A DNA stretch of 64,000 nt from Acrocarpospora phusangensis (GCF_016862995.1 NZ_BOOA01000002.1:62001-126000), one strand, 5' to 3'; counted from the first letter of the stretch, positions 9,670 through 19,627 are shown. The notes: generated by a model from the letters alone, not told the origin. Translations and numbers: made by a program.

Positions 9670-10431
9670 ATGGAAGAGGCGGTCCGCACACGGGGGCTGG
9701 TCAAACGGTTCGGCCAGCAGGTCGCGGTGGCCGGGGTCGATCTGATCGTGCCGAAGGGCAGTTTCGCCGGTCTGGTCGGCCCGAACGGCGCGGGCAAGAC
9801 GACCACGCTGTCCATGGTCACCGGCCTGCTCCGGCCCGACTACGGCACCATCGCCATCGACGGCTTCGACGTGTGGGCCGACCCGCTCAACGTGAAGTCC
9901 CGGATCGGCGTGCTGCCCGAGGGCCTGCGCCTGTTCGAACGCCTCTCCGGCCGGGAGCTGCTGCTCTACAACGGCCAGCTGCGCGGCATTCCCCGTGCCC
10001 AGGTCCAGCAGCGGGCCGAGGAACTGCTCCGGGTCATGGACCTGACCGAGGCCCAGGACAAACTGGTCGTCGACTACTCCACCGGCATGCGCAAGAAGAT
10101 CGGCCTGGCCGCCGCCCTGCTGCACAACCCGGAGGTGCTCTTCCTGGACGAGCCCTTCGAGGGGGTGGACCCGGTGAGCGCGAACACCCTGGTCGAGGTG
10201 CTCCAGCGCTACACCGGCTCCGGCTCCACGGTGATCTTCTCCAGCCACGTCATGGACCTGGTCGAACGCCTCTGCGACTGGGTCTCGGTGATGAGCCGCG
10301 GCTTCATCGTGGCCCAGGGCCCGGTCGCCGAGGTCCGGCAGGGCCGTACGCTCAATGAGGCGTTTCTGGACCTGGTCGGGGCGCGGGGGCACGGCGACGG
10401 CGAGGGACTGTCCTGGCTGGGGTCCCGATGA
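9670..10431 (+). CDS. ABC transporter ATP-binding protein
   Basis: A 253-residue nucleotide-binding subunit with Walker A GPNGAGKTT, a signature-like STGMRKKIGLAAAL and Walker B EVLFLDEPFEGVDP. This is the ABC-2/CcmA-type exporter ATPase class. Its last four bases overlap the start of the permease gene (ATGA), so the two are translationally coupled and form one transporter. Substrate not indicated. Confidence 0.92.
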   Translation: MEEAVRTRGLVKRFGQQVAVAGVDLIVPKGSFAGLVGPNGAGKTTTLSMVTGLLRPDYGTIAIDGFDVWADPLNVKSRIGVLPEGLRLFERLSGRELLLYNGQLRGIPRAQVQQRAEELLRVMDLTEAQDKLVVDYSTGMRKKIGLAAALLHNPEVLFLDEPFEGVDPVSANTLVEVLQRYTGSGSTVIFSSHVMDLVERLCDWVSVMSRGFIVAQGPVAEVRQGRTLNEAFLDLVGARGHGDGEGLSWLGSR

Positions 10432-11978
10432 CCGGCACGTTCGTCCGGCTCAAGCTGCGCCTGATCGCGGGCAGTCTGCGCGGGGATCTGGTCAGGCAGC
10501 TGGGCTTCGGCTTCTCCGTGTTCGCCGCCGTGGTCTGCGCCCTGCTCGGCTTCCTGCTCTTCAGCCTGGTCAGCCTCACCCCCGACGAGATGGCCCTGCG
10601 GATCGGCGCGACGGTCTTCACGGTGGCCGTGCTCGGCTGGGTCGTCGTGCCGCTGCTCGCGTTCGGCCTGGACGAGACGCTCGACCCCTCCCGGCTGGCC
10701 CTGTTCCCGCTGACCACCCGGCAGCTGGCGCTGGGCATGTTCGCCGCCTCCGCCACCGGCGCCTGGCCGATCGCCTCGCTGGTCGCGCTCTTCGGCGCCC
10801 TGGTCGGCCTGTCCCGGGGCATCGGGGGCGTGCTGCTCGGCCTGGTCGCGGTGCCGCTGGTGTTCGCGCTCTGCCTGGTCGCCTCCCGGCTGGTCACCAC
10901 CGCGCTGTCCGGCGCGCTGCGCAGCCGCCGCGGCCGGGACATGCTCGCGGTCGCCGTGGTGTTCGTGGTGCTCCTCACCCAGCTGCCCAACCTGCTGGTC
11001 AACCGCGGCCTGCCCAGCGCCTCGATGGAGATGTTCACCTCGGCCGCCGACACGCTGCGCTGGACCCCGCCCGGCCTGGCCGCGCACGCGATCGCCGACG
11101 GCGGCCTGGCCGGCCTGCTCGACCTGCTGATCCTGGCCGCCGTCGTGGTGCTGCTGGGCTGGCTCTGGATCATCGCCCTGCGGGCGGCACTGGTCCGCCC
11201 CGACTCCTCCAACCAGGGCGGCTCGGTCCGCCGCTCCCGCCGCAAGGGCCTGCTCCCGGACGGAAAACTCGGCGCGGTCATCGCCAAGGAGCTCAAGTAC
11301 GCGCGCCGCGAGCCGCGCGGCCGGGTGGCCTGGTTCACCGCCGTCGCGGTCAGCGGCGTCATGCTGTTCTCCTTCACCGGCCAGGGCTGGGGCGGCTTCG
11401 GCCTCGCGATCGGCCCCGCCATGATCGCCGCGATCATGATCGGCGTGCAGTCCGCCAACACCTTCGGCATCGACGGGCGCTCCCTGTGGATGAACGCGGT
11501 CGCCTTCGGCACCGACCGCGACCTGCGTACTGACTTCGCGGGGCGGCAGCTGGCCAACTTCCTCATCTCCGGGCCGCTGCTCGCCGTCGTGGCGACCGCC
11601 GGCTCGGTGCTGGCAGGGAACGCGCTCTGGGCGGTGCCGGCCACTCTGCTGGCCTGGGGCATGCTCGGGGTCGCCATGGGCACCGGCTCGCTGATGAGCG
11701 TGCTCTCGCCGTACACGTATCCGGAGCGGATGAACGCGTTCAGCGGGGCCGCGCCGGGGCAGGGCGGGCAGGCGTTCGTCGCCGGTCTCGGCGCGATGGC
11801 CGGCGCCGGCCTGCTGGTGCTGCCGGTGCTGATCCCCACCGTGTTCTTCGCCCAGTGGGTGAGCGGCATCGCCGTGGTGTACGGCGCGGCGATGGCCTGG
11901 GGCGGCAGGCGGATCGCGTCCAGGATCGGCTTCCGGCGCATGCCGGAACTGCTGGAGGCGGTGTCCCGGCCCACCTGA
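10428..11978 (+). CDS. ABC transporter permease (ABC-2 type)
   Basis: A 516-residue membrane protein with multiple hydrophobic segments (for example VFAAVVCALLGFLLFSLVSL and DLLILAAVVVLLGWLWIIAL) and a charged cytoplasmic loop in the middle (SVRRSRRKGLLPDGKLGAV). It is the membrane partner of the preceding ATPase, with which it overlaps by four bases. The length and the pair arrangement fit exporter-type systems of unknown substrate common in actinomycetes. No binding protein is encoded nearby, which supports export rather than import. Confidence 0.85.
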   Translation: MTGTFVRLKLRLIAGSLRGDLVRQLGFGFSVFAAVVCALLGFLLFSLVSLTPDEMALRIGATVFTVAVLGWVVVPLLAFGLDETLDPSRLALFPLTTRQLALGMFAASATGAWPIASLVALFGALVGLSRGIGGVLLGLVAVPLVFALCLVASRLVTTALSGALRSRRGRDMLAVAVVFVVLLTQLPNLLVNRGLPSASMEMFTSAADTLRWTPPGLAAHAIADGGLAGLLDLLILAAVVVLLGWLWIIALRAALVRPDSSNQGGSVRRSRRKGLLPDGKLGAVIAKELKYARREPRGRVAWFTAVAVSGVMLFSFTGQGWGGFGLAIGPAMIAAIMIGVQSANTFGIDGRSLWMNAVAFGTDRDLRTDFAGRQLANFLISGPLLAVVATAGSVLAGNALWAVPATLLAWGMLGVAMGTGSLMSVLSPYTYPERMNAFSGAAPGQGGQAFVAGLGAMAGAGLLVLPVLIPTVFFAQWVSGIAVVYGAAMAWGGRRIASRIGFRRMPELLEAVSRPT

Positions 11979-12054
11979 GCAGCCCCCCAGTGGTCTAGTC
12001 CAATGGGTGAGACCGGTCTCGGGCCAGTCAGGGTCACTCGCTACTCTTCGAACC

Positions 12055-14694
12055 ATGGCCTCGATCGAACGCCACAGCGCTGTCACTGAGATGCCCGACG
12101 AACTCCGCGCCGACGTCCGCCTCCTGGGTGAACTGCTAGGTCGAGTGATCGCCGAACAGGGCGGCCCCGATCTGCTGGCCGACGTGGAACGGCTGCGGAA
12201 AGCGGTGATCTCCGCCCGCCGCCGGGAGACCACCGTGGACGAGGTCGCCGCGCTGGTGAACACCTGGCCGGTGGACCGCGCGGTGGAGATCGCCCGCGCC
12301 TTCACCTGCTACTTCCACCTGGCGAACCTGGCCGAGGAGCACTACCGGATCAGGATCCTGCGCCGCCGCGACAGCGACGACACGCCGGTGCCGGAGTCGC
12401 TGGCCCAGGCCGTACGGGATCTCAAGGACGATCTCGGGCTGGAGGAGCTGAACCGGCTCATCCAGGGCCTGGAGTTCCGGCCGGTGCTCACCGCCCATCC
12501 CACCGAGGCCAGGCGGCGGGCCGTGGTCACCGCCATCCAGCGGGTCAGCGCCCAGCTCGACGCGTACAACACGCCGGGCAGGGGAGCGGCCGAGCGGGAG
12601 GAGGCGCACCGGCGGCTGCTGGAGGAGATCGACCTGCTCTGGCGTACCTCCCAGCTCAGGAGCACCAAGCTGGACCCGCTCGACGAGGTGCGCACCGCGA
12701 TGGCCGCCTTCGACGAGACCCTGTTCCGGGCCGTCCCGCACATCTACCGCTCGCTGGACGCCGCGCTCGAACCCGGCACCGGCACCCGCGCCCCCCGCTC
12801 CCGCGCCTACATCCGGTACGGCAGCTGGATCGGCGGCGACCGGGACGGCAACCCCAACGTGACCGCCAAGGTGACCAGGGAGGCCGTGCTCATCCACGCC
12901 GAGCACGTGCTGACCGCGCTGGAGACCGCCGCCAACCGGATCGCCCGCACGCTGACGGCCGCCGCGGCCTACACCCCGCCGTCCGGCCAGCTGGCCGCCG
13001 CGCTGGCCCAGGCCGAGGGGGACTTCCCCGACCTGGTCTCGGAGATGGCCACCCGGTCGCCGCAGGAGCCGCACCGGCAGTGGCTGCTGTTCACCGCCGC
13101 CAGGATCGCCGCCACCCGCCGCCGCGACCTCGACCTGGCCTACCTGTCGCCGGCGGACCTCCTGGCCGATCTGCGGCTGGCGCAGGACTCGCTGCGCGAC
13201 GCGGGCGCGGCCCGGCAGGCGTACGGGGAGATCCAGAACCTGATCTGGCAGGTGGAGACGTTCGGCTTCCACCTGGCCGAGCTGGAGGTGCGGCAGCACT
13301 CGCAGGTGCACGCGGAGGCGCTGGCCGAGCTCACCGCGGGCGGCCGGCGCTCGGAGCGCACCGAGGAGGTGCTGGCCACCATCCGGACGATCGCCTGGAT
13401 CCAGGAGCGTTTCGGGGTCAAGGCCTGCTCCCGCTACGTGGTCTCCTTCACCCGCTCCGCCGACGACGTGGCCGCCGTCTACGAGCTGGCCCGGCACGCG
13501 CTGGGGGACCGGGCGCCGGTGCTGGACGTGGTGCCGCTCTTCGAGTCGGGGGAGGACCTGGACAATTCGGTGTCGGTCCTGTCCGGGATGGTGGCGTCCG
13601 AGCCGGTCCGGCGCAGGCTGGCCGCCAACGGCCGCCGGATCGAGGTCATGCTCGGCTACTCCGACTCGGCCAAGGAGCTGGGCCCGGCCGCCGCGACCAT
13701 GCGCCTCTACGACGCGCAGGCCGCGCTGACCGCCTGGGCGGCCGAGAACGACGTGCGGCTCACCCTCTTCCACGGCCGCGGCGGCGCGCTCGGCCGCGGC
13801 GGCGGCCCCGCCAACCGGGCCGTGCTGGCCCAGGCCCCGGGTTCGGTGGCCGGCCGCTTCAAGGTCACCGAGCAGGGCGAGGTCATCTTCGCCCGGTACG
13901 GTCACCAGGCCATCGCCCGCCGCCACATCGAGCAGGTCACCAACGCCGTCCTGCTCGCCTCCACCTCCAGCGTGGAGTCCAGCACCGCCGAGGCCGCCGC
14001 CAAGTTCCGCGCGCTGGCCGGCCAGGTGGCCTCGGCGTCGGAGCACGCGTACCGGGCGCTTACCGAGGCGCCCGGCTTCCCCGAGTGGTTCGCGCTGGTC
14101 AGCCCGCTGGAGGAGATCGGCTCGCTGCGCCTCGGCTCGCGCCCGGCCCGCCGCGGCCTCGGCGCGCCCAAGTCGCTGGACGACCTGCGCGCCATCCCGT
14201 GGGTGTTCGCCTGGGCCCAGACCCGCGTCAACCTGCCCGGCTGGTACGGCCTGGGCAGCGGCCTGTCGGCCGTCCTGGAGGCCGGGGGCAGGGCCGAACT
14301 CCAGTCGGCGTACCAGGAGTGGCCGCTGTTCGCCTCGCTGCTGGACAACGTGGAGATGTCCCTGGCCAAGACCGACCGGGCCATCGCCTCCCGCTACCTG
14401 GCCCTGGGCGGCAGGGACGACTTCGCCAAGCAGGTCCTCGTCGAGTACGACCTGACCAGGAAGCTCGTCCTGGAGATCACCGGGCACAGCCGCCTGCTGG
14501 AGAACCGCCGGGTCCTGTCGCGGGCGGTGCAACTGCGCGATCCGTACGTGGACGCGCTCTCGCACCTGCAGTTGCGGGCGCTGTCGGCGCTGCGCTCGGA
14601 GGACGGGCTGACCGAGGAGGAGCGGGACCGGCTCTCGACGCTGCTGCTGCTCAGCGTGAACGGTGTGGCGGCCGGCCTGCAGAACACCGGCTGA
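12055..14694 (+). CDS. ppc: Phosphoenolpyruvate carboxylase
   Basis: An 879-residue enzyme that makes oxaloacetate from PEP and bicarbonate to refill the TCA cycle. Conserved blocks seen in order: VLTAHPTEARRR (catalytic His), the GGDRDGNPNVT PEP/metal region, GYSDSAKELGPAAA, FHGRGGALGRGGGP (glycine loop) and QGEVIFARYG. The length is typical of actinobacterial Ppc. The block after GYSDS reads AKELGP rather than the N/SKD.G seen in enterobacteria, which I take as a lineage variant. The ATG at 12055 gives the family N-terminus; an in-frame upstream ATG at 12007 is less likely. Confidence 0.96.
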   Translation: MASIERHSAVTEMPDELRADVRLLGELLGRVIAEQGGPDLLADVERLRKAVISARRRETTVDEVAALVNTWPVDRAVEIARAFTCYFHLANLAEEHYRIRILRRRDSDDTPVPESLAQAVRDLKDDLGLEELNRLIQGLEFRPVLTAHPTEARRRAVVTAIQRVSAQLDAYNTPGRGAAEREEAHRRLLEEIDLLWRTSQLRSTKLDPLDEVRTAMAAFDETLFRAVPHIYRSLDAALEPGTGTRAPRSRAYIRYGSWIGGDRDGNPNVTAKVTREAVLIHAEHVLTALETAANRIARTLTAAAAYTPPSGQLAAALAQAEGDFPDLVSEMATRSPQEPHRQWLLFTAARIAATRRRDLDLAYLSPADLLADLRLAQDSLRDAGAARQAYGEIQNLIWQVETFGFHLAELEVRQHSQVHAEALAELTAGGRRSERTEEVLATIRTIAWIQERFGVKACSRYVVSFTRSADDVAAVYELARHALGDRAPVLDVVPLFESGEDLDNSVSVLSGMVASEPVRRRLAANGRRIEVMLGYSDSAKELGPAAATMRLYDAQAALTAWAAENDVRLTLFHGRGGALGRGGGPANRAVLAQAPGSVAGRFKVTEQGEVIFARYGHQAIARRHIEQVTNAVLLASTSSVESSTAEAAAKFRALAGQVASASEHAYRALTEAPGFPEWFALVSPLEEIGSLRLGSRPARRGLGAPKSLDDLRAIPWVFAWAQTRVNLPGWYGLGSGLSAVLEAGGRAELQSAYQEWPLFASLLDNVEMSLAKTDRAIASRYLALGGRDDFAKQVLVEYDLTRKLVLEITGHSRLLENRRVLSRAVQLRDPYVDALSHLQLRALSALRSEDGLTEEERDRLSTLLLLSVNGVAAGLQNTG

Positions 14695-14715
14695 CGTTCG
14701 ATCCCGGCGGCTCCT

Positions 14716-14739
14716 CGGTAGGGATCGTCATCCCTACCG
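14716..14739. terminator. Bidirectional hairpin between ppc and moeA-PBP
   Basis: A perfect 10-bp inverted repeat, CGGTAGGGAT / ATCCCTACCG, with a 4-base loop (CGTC) fills the 54-base gap between two convergent genes. There is no clear T-tract, so it is a probable rather than proven terminator for both strands. Confidence 0.65.
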
Positions 14740-14748
14740 GTATCCGGG

Positions 14749-16668
14749 TCAGCGGATGCGACGCCCGGTCTCGGTGCAGGAGTACCCGCCCAGCGCCTCC
14801 ACGTCGGCGCGGAACCCGGGCCGATCCAGCAGCGCCCACAGGGGAGCCAGCAACTCGTCGGACAGCGCGCTGGTACGCAGCACCAGGTCGTACGGCTCCT
14901 GGGCCACGGGGATGAAGTCGAGCCCGAAGGCGCGGGCGGCGGCGAGAATCCCCAGGCCGGCATCCGCGCGTCCGGCGGCCACGGCCGCGGCCACCGCCAG
15001 GTGCGTGTGCTCCTCGCGGGAGTAGCCGGCCACTTCGCCCGGGTCGATGTCGAGGCCGGCCAGCTTGTGGTCCAGCAGCGCCCGCGTGCCGGCGCCGCGC
15101 TGCCGGTTCACGTAGCGCAGGTCGGGCCTGGTCAGATCCTTGAGGCCGTCCAGGCCGAGCGGGTTGCCGGGAGCGACGATCAGTCCCTGGTCCCGGTGGA
15201 CCAGCCGGACCACGGCGATGTCGGAGTCCGCGCCCAGCAGCCGGTCGACGTAGGGCAGCGTGTACTCGCCGGTGGACGGGTCCAGCAGATGCGAGCCGGC
15301 CACGTGGCACAGGCCGTCGCGCAGCGCCACCAGGCCGCCCAGCGAGCCGACGTTCGACGACGCCAGCGTGATCAGTGGGTCGGCCGCGCGCAGGGCCGAT
15401 GCCGCGAGGTCGAGCACCAGGTCGTGCGAGCCGATCGAGACGATGGTCCGGCCGATCTCGGACAGACCGCGCAGCAGCTCGACGCGGACCTGTTCCCCGG
15501 CGTGATGGCCCTCCACGCCCGAGGGCACGAGCAGCAGCCCGTCGGCGCGTACGAGCGAGGTGAGCACGCCGGCGCCCCGGGGCAGCGGGGTGGCGACGAG
15601 CCGGTCCCGCACCCGTCCCAGGCGCACCCGTATCCAGTCGTCCATGCCGATGGCGGACGGCAGCTTCCTGGCCAGGTGCGCCGTCGCCGACGGGCGTTCA
15701 CGCGGCGCGGCGCCCTCCAGTTCGGCGAGCATCGGAGCCGCGAAGATGTCGAAGGTCAGCGCCGCCGACACGGGGTAGCCGGGAACGCCGATCACGGGCG
15801 TGGCCTCGACCGCGCCGAGGACGACGGGGTGGCCGGGGCGTACGGCGACCCCGTGGACGGCGACCACGCCGGCCCGGGCGACCACGCGGGCGGTGTAGTC
15901 GTCCCATCCGGCGCTGGAGCCGGCGATGAGCAGGACCAGGTCGGCATCGCGGGTGGCCTCCCGGAGCACCGCGGTGATGGCTTCCGGGTCGTCGGGGACG
16001 ATGTCGGTGACCCGGGCTTCGCAGCCCGCCTCCCGTGCCTGCGCGGCGAGCATCATCGAATTCGTGTCGAGGATGTCGCCGGGGGCGAGCTCCGCGCCGA
16101 TCGGGCGGATCTCGTCGCCGGTCGGCACGATCACCACGCGCGGCGCGCGGCGGACGCCGAGTTCGACGGCTCCCGCCGCCGCGCACGCGGCGACGTCGAC
16201 CGGGCGCAGCCGGTGGCCCTCCGGGAGCAGCAGCTCGCCCGCGCTGATGTCCTCCCCGATGGAGCGGACGTGCTGGTAGGGCGGGACGGCCGCCCGGAGC
16301 TCCGCCTCCCCCGCCGCGGTGCGGTGCACGTGCTCGCGCATGACCACGGCGTCGTACCCGTCGGGCAGCGGGTCGCCGGTGTCGACGACGGCGAAGTCCC
16401 CGGCGGCGAGGAGCACCGGGCTGGTCTCGGACGCGCCTACGGTGTCGGCGGCGCGGACGGCGATGCCGTCCATGGCCGAGGAGTCGAACGCGGGTGAGGA
16501 CCGCAGCGCCCAGACCGGCTCGGCCGTCACCCGGCCCACGGCGGCGCCGACCGGAACCCGGACCGTGCCGACCCGGGCGGGGCACTCCGCCGCGGCGCGT
16601 GTCTCGCGCCAGACGGAGAGGGCCTGCGCCGCGGGAACGTCGAAGACGAAGGGACTTTCTGCGCTCAT
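14749..16668 (-). CDS. MoeA-like molybdopterin molybdotransferase fused to a periplasmic-binding-protein-like domain
   Basis: A 639-residue protein. Residues ~1-400 are MoeA: SSPAFDSSAMDGIAVRA (substrate loop), PTGDEIRP and the MoCF-type core LIAGSSAGWDDYTARV. The last ~200 residues form a type-2 periplasmic-binding/LysR-effector-like fold (ITLASSNVGSLGGL, NRQRGAGTRALLD, PYDLVLRTS). The MoeA-PBP architecture is known in archaea and bacteria and is thought to sense or deliver molybdate or tungstate, or to steer metal insertion. The start ATG overlaps the stop of the upstream moeA (ATGA). It is the last gene of the minus-strand Mo/W block. No signal peptide is seen, so it is cytoplasmic. Confidence 0.9.
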   Translation of the reverse strand: MSAESPFVFDVPAAQALSVWRETRAAAECPARVGTVRVPVGAAVGRVTAEPVWALRSSPAFDSSAMDGIAVRAADTVGASETSPVLLAAGDFAVVDTGDPLPDGYDAVVMREHVHRTAAGEAELRAAVPPYQHVRSIGEDISAGELLLPEGHRLRPVDVAACAAAGAVELGVRRAPRVVIVPTGDEIRPIGAELAPGDILDTNSMMLAAQAREAGCEARVTDIVPDDPEAITAVLREATRDADLVLLIAGSSAGWDDYTARVVARAGVVAVHGVAVRPGHPVVLGAVEATPVIGVPGYPVSAALTFDIFAAPMLAELEGAAPRERPSATAHLARKLPSAIGMDDWIRVRLGRVRDRLVATPLPRGAGVLTSLVRADGLLLVPSGVEGHHAGEQVRVELLRGLSEIGRTIVSIGSHDLVLDLAASALRAADPLITLASSNVGSLGGLVALRDGLCHVAGSHLLDPSTGEYTLPYVDRLLGADSDIAVVRLVHRDQGLIVAPGNPLGLDGLKDLTRPDLRYVNRQRGAGTRALLDHKLAGLDIDPGEVAGYSREEHTHLAVAAAVAAGRADAGLGILAAARAFGLDFIPVAQEPYDLVLRTSALSDELLAPLWALLDRPGFRADVEALGGYSCTETGRRIR

Positions 16669-17885
16669 CGGTACAGGATGACCTCTATCTCGGTGCCCGC
16701 GTCCAGGCCGGTGGCCGGTTCGGGCACGATCATGTATCCGTCCGCGCGGGTCAGCACCGACAGCAGCGCCGACGGGCCGAAAATCGGCTCCGCCACGCCG
16801 CCGCGGACCGCGACCTGGACCACGTCGAGCCGGCCGGCCGCCGACGCCAGGTCGCGCGACAGCCGCGCGCGCGTGCTCGGCTGCGGTGGCGGCGCCTCGC
16901 ATCCGGCGATGCGCCACAGCAGCGGTGTCCCGACCTGCCCGAACACGACCAACGCGGACAGCGGGTTGCCCGGTAGCCCGATGAGCGGGATTCCGGAGCA
17001 CTCGGCCAGCAGGGTGGGCTTGCCCGGCTTGATGGCGATCCCGTGGCACCAGATGTCGCCGATGGCGGCCACCGCTCCCGCCGTCTCGTCCCGCGCTCCG
17101 ACCGACGAGCCCGCCGACACGACCACCAGGTCGGACTCGGTGAGGATCTCGGTCAGCCGCTCCTTGAGCGCGCCGGGCTCGTCCGGGACGATACCAGCGA
17201 TCATCGGCTCGCCACCCGCGTCGGCGACCAGGCCCGCCAACGCGGAGGCGGTGGCGTCGCGTACCTGCCCGGCGGCGAGCTCCACGGTGCCGGAAGGCAC
17301 CACCTCGTCCCCGGTGGAGACGATCGCCACCCGCGGGCGGCGGTGCACGGCGACCGTGGTCACCCCCGCTGCGGCGAGAAAGCCCAGGTCAGGGGCGCGC
17401 AATGGCCGGCCGGCGGGTGCCAGGAGGCCGCCCGCCACGGCGTCTTCGTCGGCGCGTACGATGCCGCCGCCCGGTGCGACGGGCCGGGTGACCTCGATCG
17501 TGCCCGGCATCGTCTCCGCGGTGTACTCCACCATGACCACCGCGTCGGCGCCGTCCGGGATCACTCCTCCGGTCGGCATCGCGACACATCCGCCTGCCCG
17601 GACCGCCACGGTGGGCGCGGCGCCCATCCGCACCGCGCCGATCAGGTCGAGGTAGGACGGAAGCCCCTCGGAGGCGCCGTAGGTGTCCATCGCCCGGACC
17701 GCGAAACCGTCCACGGTGGAACGGGCGAAGCCGGGCAGCGCGGCGGGCGCCGTGATGTCCGCGGCGGGCACCCGGCGCAGCGCCTCCGACAACGGCACCC
17801 GCTCCACCGGCGTGCGGTGCGCGGGCCGGAAACCGGCCCGGACCTCGGCCAAGGTACGGGCGGTGAAGAACTCCCTGCCGCTCAA
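16665..17885 (-). CDS. moeA: Molybdopterin molybdotransferase MoeA
   Basis: A 406-residue protein that inserts molybdate (or tungstate) into adenylylated molybdopterin. Motifs: FARSTVDGFAVRAMDTYG, VSTGDEVVP, VVVSAGSSVGARDETA and GLPGNPLSALV, all typical of MoeA. The start is a TTG at 17885 whose bases overlap the stop of the formate dehydrogenase beta gene (TTGA), and its own stop overlaps the next start, so three genes are chained by overlaps. A second MoeA-type gene follows immediately, so this locus has two different metal-insertion proteins. Confidence 0.94.
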   Translation of the reverse strand: MSGREFFTARTLAEVRAGFRPAHRTPVERVPLSEALRRVPAADITAPAALPGFARSTVDGFAVRAMDTYGASEGLPSYLDLIGAVRMGAAPTVAVRAGGCVAMPTGGVIPDGADAVVMVEYTAETMPGTIEVTRPVAPGGGIVRADEDAVAGGLLAPAGRPLRAPDLGFLAAAGVTTVAVHRRPRVAIVSTGDEVVPSGTVELAAGQVRDATASALAGLVADAGGEPMIAGIVPDEPGALKERLTEILTESDLVVVSAGSSVGARDETAGAVAAIGDIWCHGIAIKPGKPTLLAECSGIPLIGLPGNPLSALVVFGQVGTPLLWRIAGCEAPPPQPSTRARLSRDLASAAGRLDVVQVAVRGGVAEPIFGPSALLSVLTRADGYMIVPEPATGLDAGTEIEVILYR

Positions 17886-19627
17886 CGGTCCGGCTGCTCC
17901 TCAGAACCTTCGGGCCGGGGCTGCGGACGGGCCGCCGCGCCGCCCTTGTTCAGCCCGAGCACCGATACCACCGGCCCCAGCGCCACCTGACCGAGCCCGC
18001 AGATCGACGTCTTGCGCATGGTCTCCTCCAACTGCAGGATCCGGCTCCTCTGGGCGTCGCCGAGGGTGGAGGATCCCGAGTCGAGGGCGCCGCGCAGCAG
18101 GTCGTGCGCCTTGGTGGAGCCGACCCGGCAGGGCACGCACTTGCCGCACGACTCGTTGCGGAAGAAGCGCAGCACATTCGTCGAGGCGGCCAGCAGGTCG
18201 GTGCCCTCGGCGAGCACCACCAGCGCGCCGGAGCCGAGCATGGTCCCGGCCTCGGCGAGCGCGCCGAAGTCCAGCGCCAGGTCCAGCTTGTCGGGGCCGA
18301 TGAAGTTGGAGGACGCGCCACCCGGCTGCACGGCGCCGACCTCGGCACCGCCGAGCACGCCACCGGCGATGTCGATCAGAGCGCGCACCGTGGTGCCCAT
18401 CGGCACGCAGTACACGCCGGGGTTCTCCACGTGCCCGGACACGGCGAAGAACTTCCAGCCGACGGAGTCGCCCTCGCCCTGCTCGGCCCACCAGTCGGCA
18501 CCGCGCCGCAGGATCACCGGCACGTCGGCGAAGGTCTCCACCGAGTTGATCAATGTGGGGCGGCCGTGCAGGCCGTAGTTGCCGGGGAAGGGCGGCTTGT
18601 TGCGCGGCTCGCCGCGGTGGCCCTCCATGCACTCCAGCAGCGCCGTCTCCTCGCCGAGGATGTAGCCGCCGGGCGAGACGAAGATGCCGAGGTCGAGGCG
18701 GCGGCCGCTGCCGCAGGCGTTCTCGCCGATCACACCCGCCTCGCGCAACGCCTCGATCTCCGCGTGCAGCACGCGCTCCTCGGGGCCGTACTCGTGCCTG
18801 ATGAAGATCCAGCCCTGTTTGGCCCCGACGACCGCCATGCCGATCAGGACGCCCTCGATCACCAGGTGCGGCTGGTCGGTCAGGATCTGGCGGTCCTTGA
18901 AGGTGCCCGGCTCGGACTCGTCGGCGTTGCAGATCGCGTACTTGACGCCGCCCGGCTCGGCCGCGCGGACCAGGCCCCATTTCCGGCCCGTGGGGAATCC
19001 GGCGCCGCCCATGCCGCGCAGTCCGGAGGCCTCCAGCGTGGCCACCACGCTCTCGGCGCTCAGCTCACCGGACAGCAGCGCGCGCAGGCTCGCGTACCGG
19101 GTCGAGATGTCCGAACCGGCCGGGTACGGGTCGTTCGGCCAGGGTTCGGCGCGGCCGGTCACGGTGGCCTCGCCGAGCTCGTCATCCCGCGCGGCGGTCA
19201 CGAGCGCGTCCACGTCGGTGACCGGCGCCGGGAACTCGTTGACGGCCAGCGCCGGGGCGCTGTCGCAGCGGCCCAGGCACGAGACCTCGACGAGCTCGAC
19301 CTCGGTGTCATCGCCGTGGCGGGCGCGCACCTCGGCGATCCGGTCGTCCGCGGAGCGCAGCCAGCACGACAGGTCGTGGCAGATGTTGACGGCCACCTTG
19401 GCGGGCTGCGTCGTGCGGAAGTGCGGGTAGAACGAGATCAAGCCCTCGATCTCGTAGAGTGGCCGCCGCATGGTGCGGGCCAGCTCCTCCAGCTCCTCCC
19501 GAGGCAACCAGCCCAGCCGCGCCTGGATGGCGTTGAGCGCCGGGATCAGCGACGGCCCGGGGAACTTGCCGGCTCGCGCCTCCACCCCCGGCACCCGGGG
19601 ACGTCCCAACTCGAAACTCAGGGTCAT
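17882..19627 (-). CDS. NAD-dependent formate dehydrogenase beta subunit (NuoE-NuoF fusion type)
   Basis: A 581-residue diaphorase subunit. Residues ~1-150 are a NuoE-like thioredoxin-fold [2Fe-2S] domain with CHDLSC and SCLGRC. The rest is NuoF-like: GMGGAGFPTGRKWG (FMN/NADH site), the stretch around EPGTFKDR, and the C-terminal [4Fe-4S] motif ESCGKCVPCR with a later Cys in SICGLGQ. It passes electrons from formate oxidation to NAD+. It starts one base after the alpha-subunit gene and is overlapped by moeA downstream. A separate gamma subunit is not needed because NuoE is fused here. Confidence 0.92.
   Translation of the reverse strand: MTLSFELGRPRVPGVEARAGKFPGPSLIPALNAIQARLGWLPREELEELARTMRRPLYEIEGLISFYPHFRTTQPAKVAVNICHDLSCWLRSADDRIAEVRARHGDDTEVELVEVSCLGRCDSAPALAVNEFPAPVTDVDALVTAARDDELGEATVTGRAEPWPNDPYPAGSDISTRYASLRALLSGELSAESVVATLEASGLRGMGGAGFPTGRKWGLVRAAEPGGVKYAICNADESEPGTFKDRQILTDQPHLVIEGVLIGMAVVGAKQGWIFIRHEYGPEERVLHAEIEALREAGVIGENACGSGRRLDLGIFVSPGGYILGEETALLECMEGHRGEPRNKPPFPGNYGLHGRPTLINSVETFADVPVILRRGADWWAEQGEGDSVGWKFFAVSGHVENPGVYCVPMGTTVRALIDIAGGVLGGAEVGAVQPGGASSNFIGPDKLDLALDFGALAEAGTMLGSGALVVLAEGTDLLAASTNVLRFFRNESCGKCVPCRVGSTKAHDLLRGALDSGSSTLGDAQRSRILQLEETMRKTSICGLGQVALGPVVSVLGLNKGGAAARPQPRPEGSEEQPDR

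Noticed and set aside
10209-12305. A 698-residue minus-strand frame opposite the ABC transporter genes
   Set aside because: Antisense to two genes with clear ABC motifs; no domain and biased Gln/His/Gly content.
12136-14565. An 809-residue minus-strand frame opposite ppc
   Set aside because: Shadow of a gene with all PEP carboxylase motifs.
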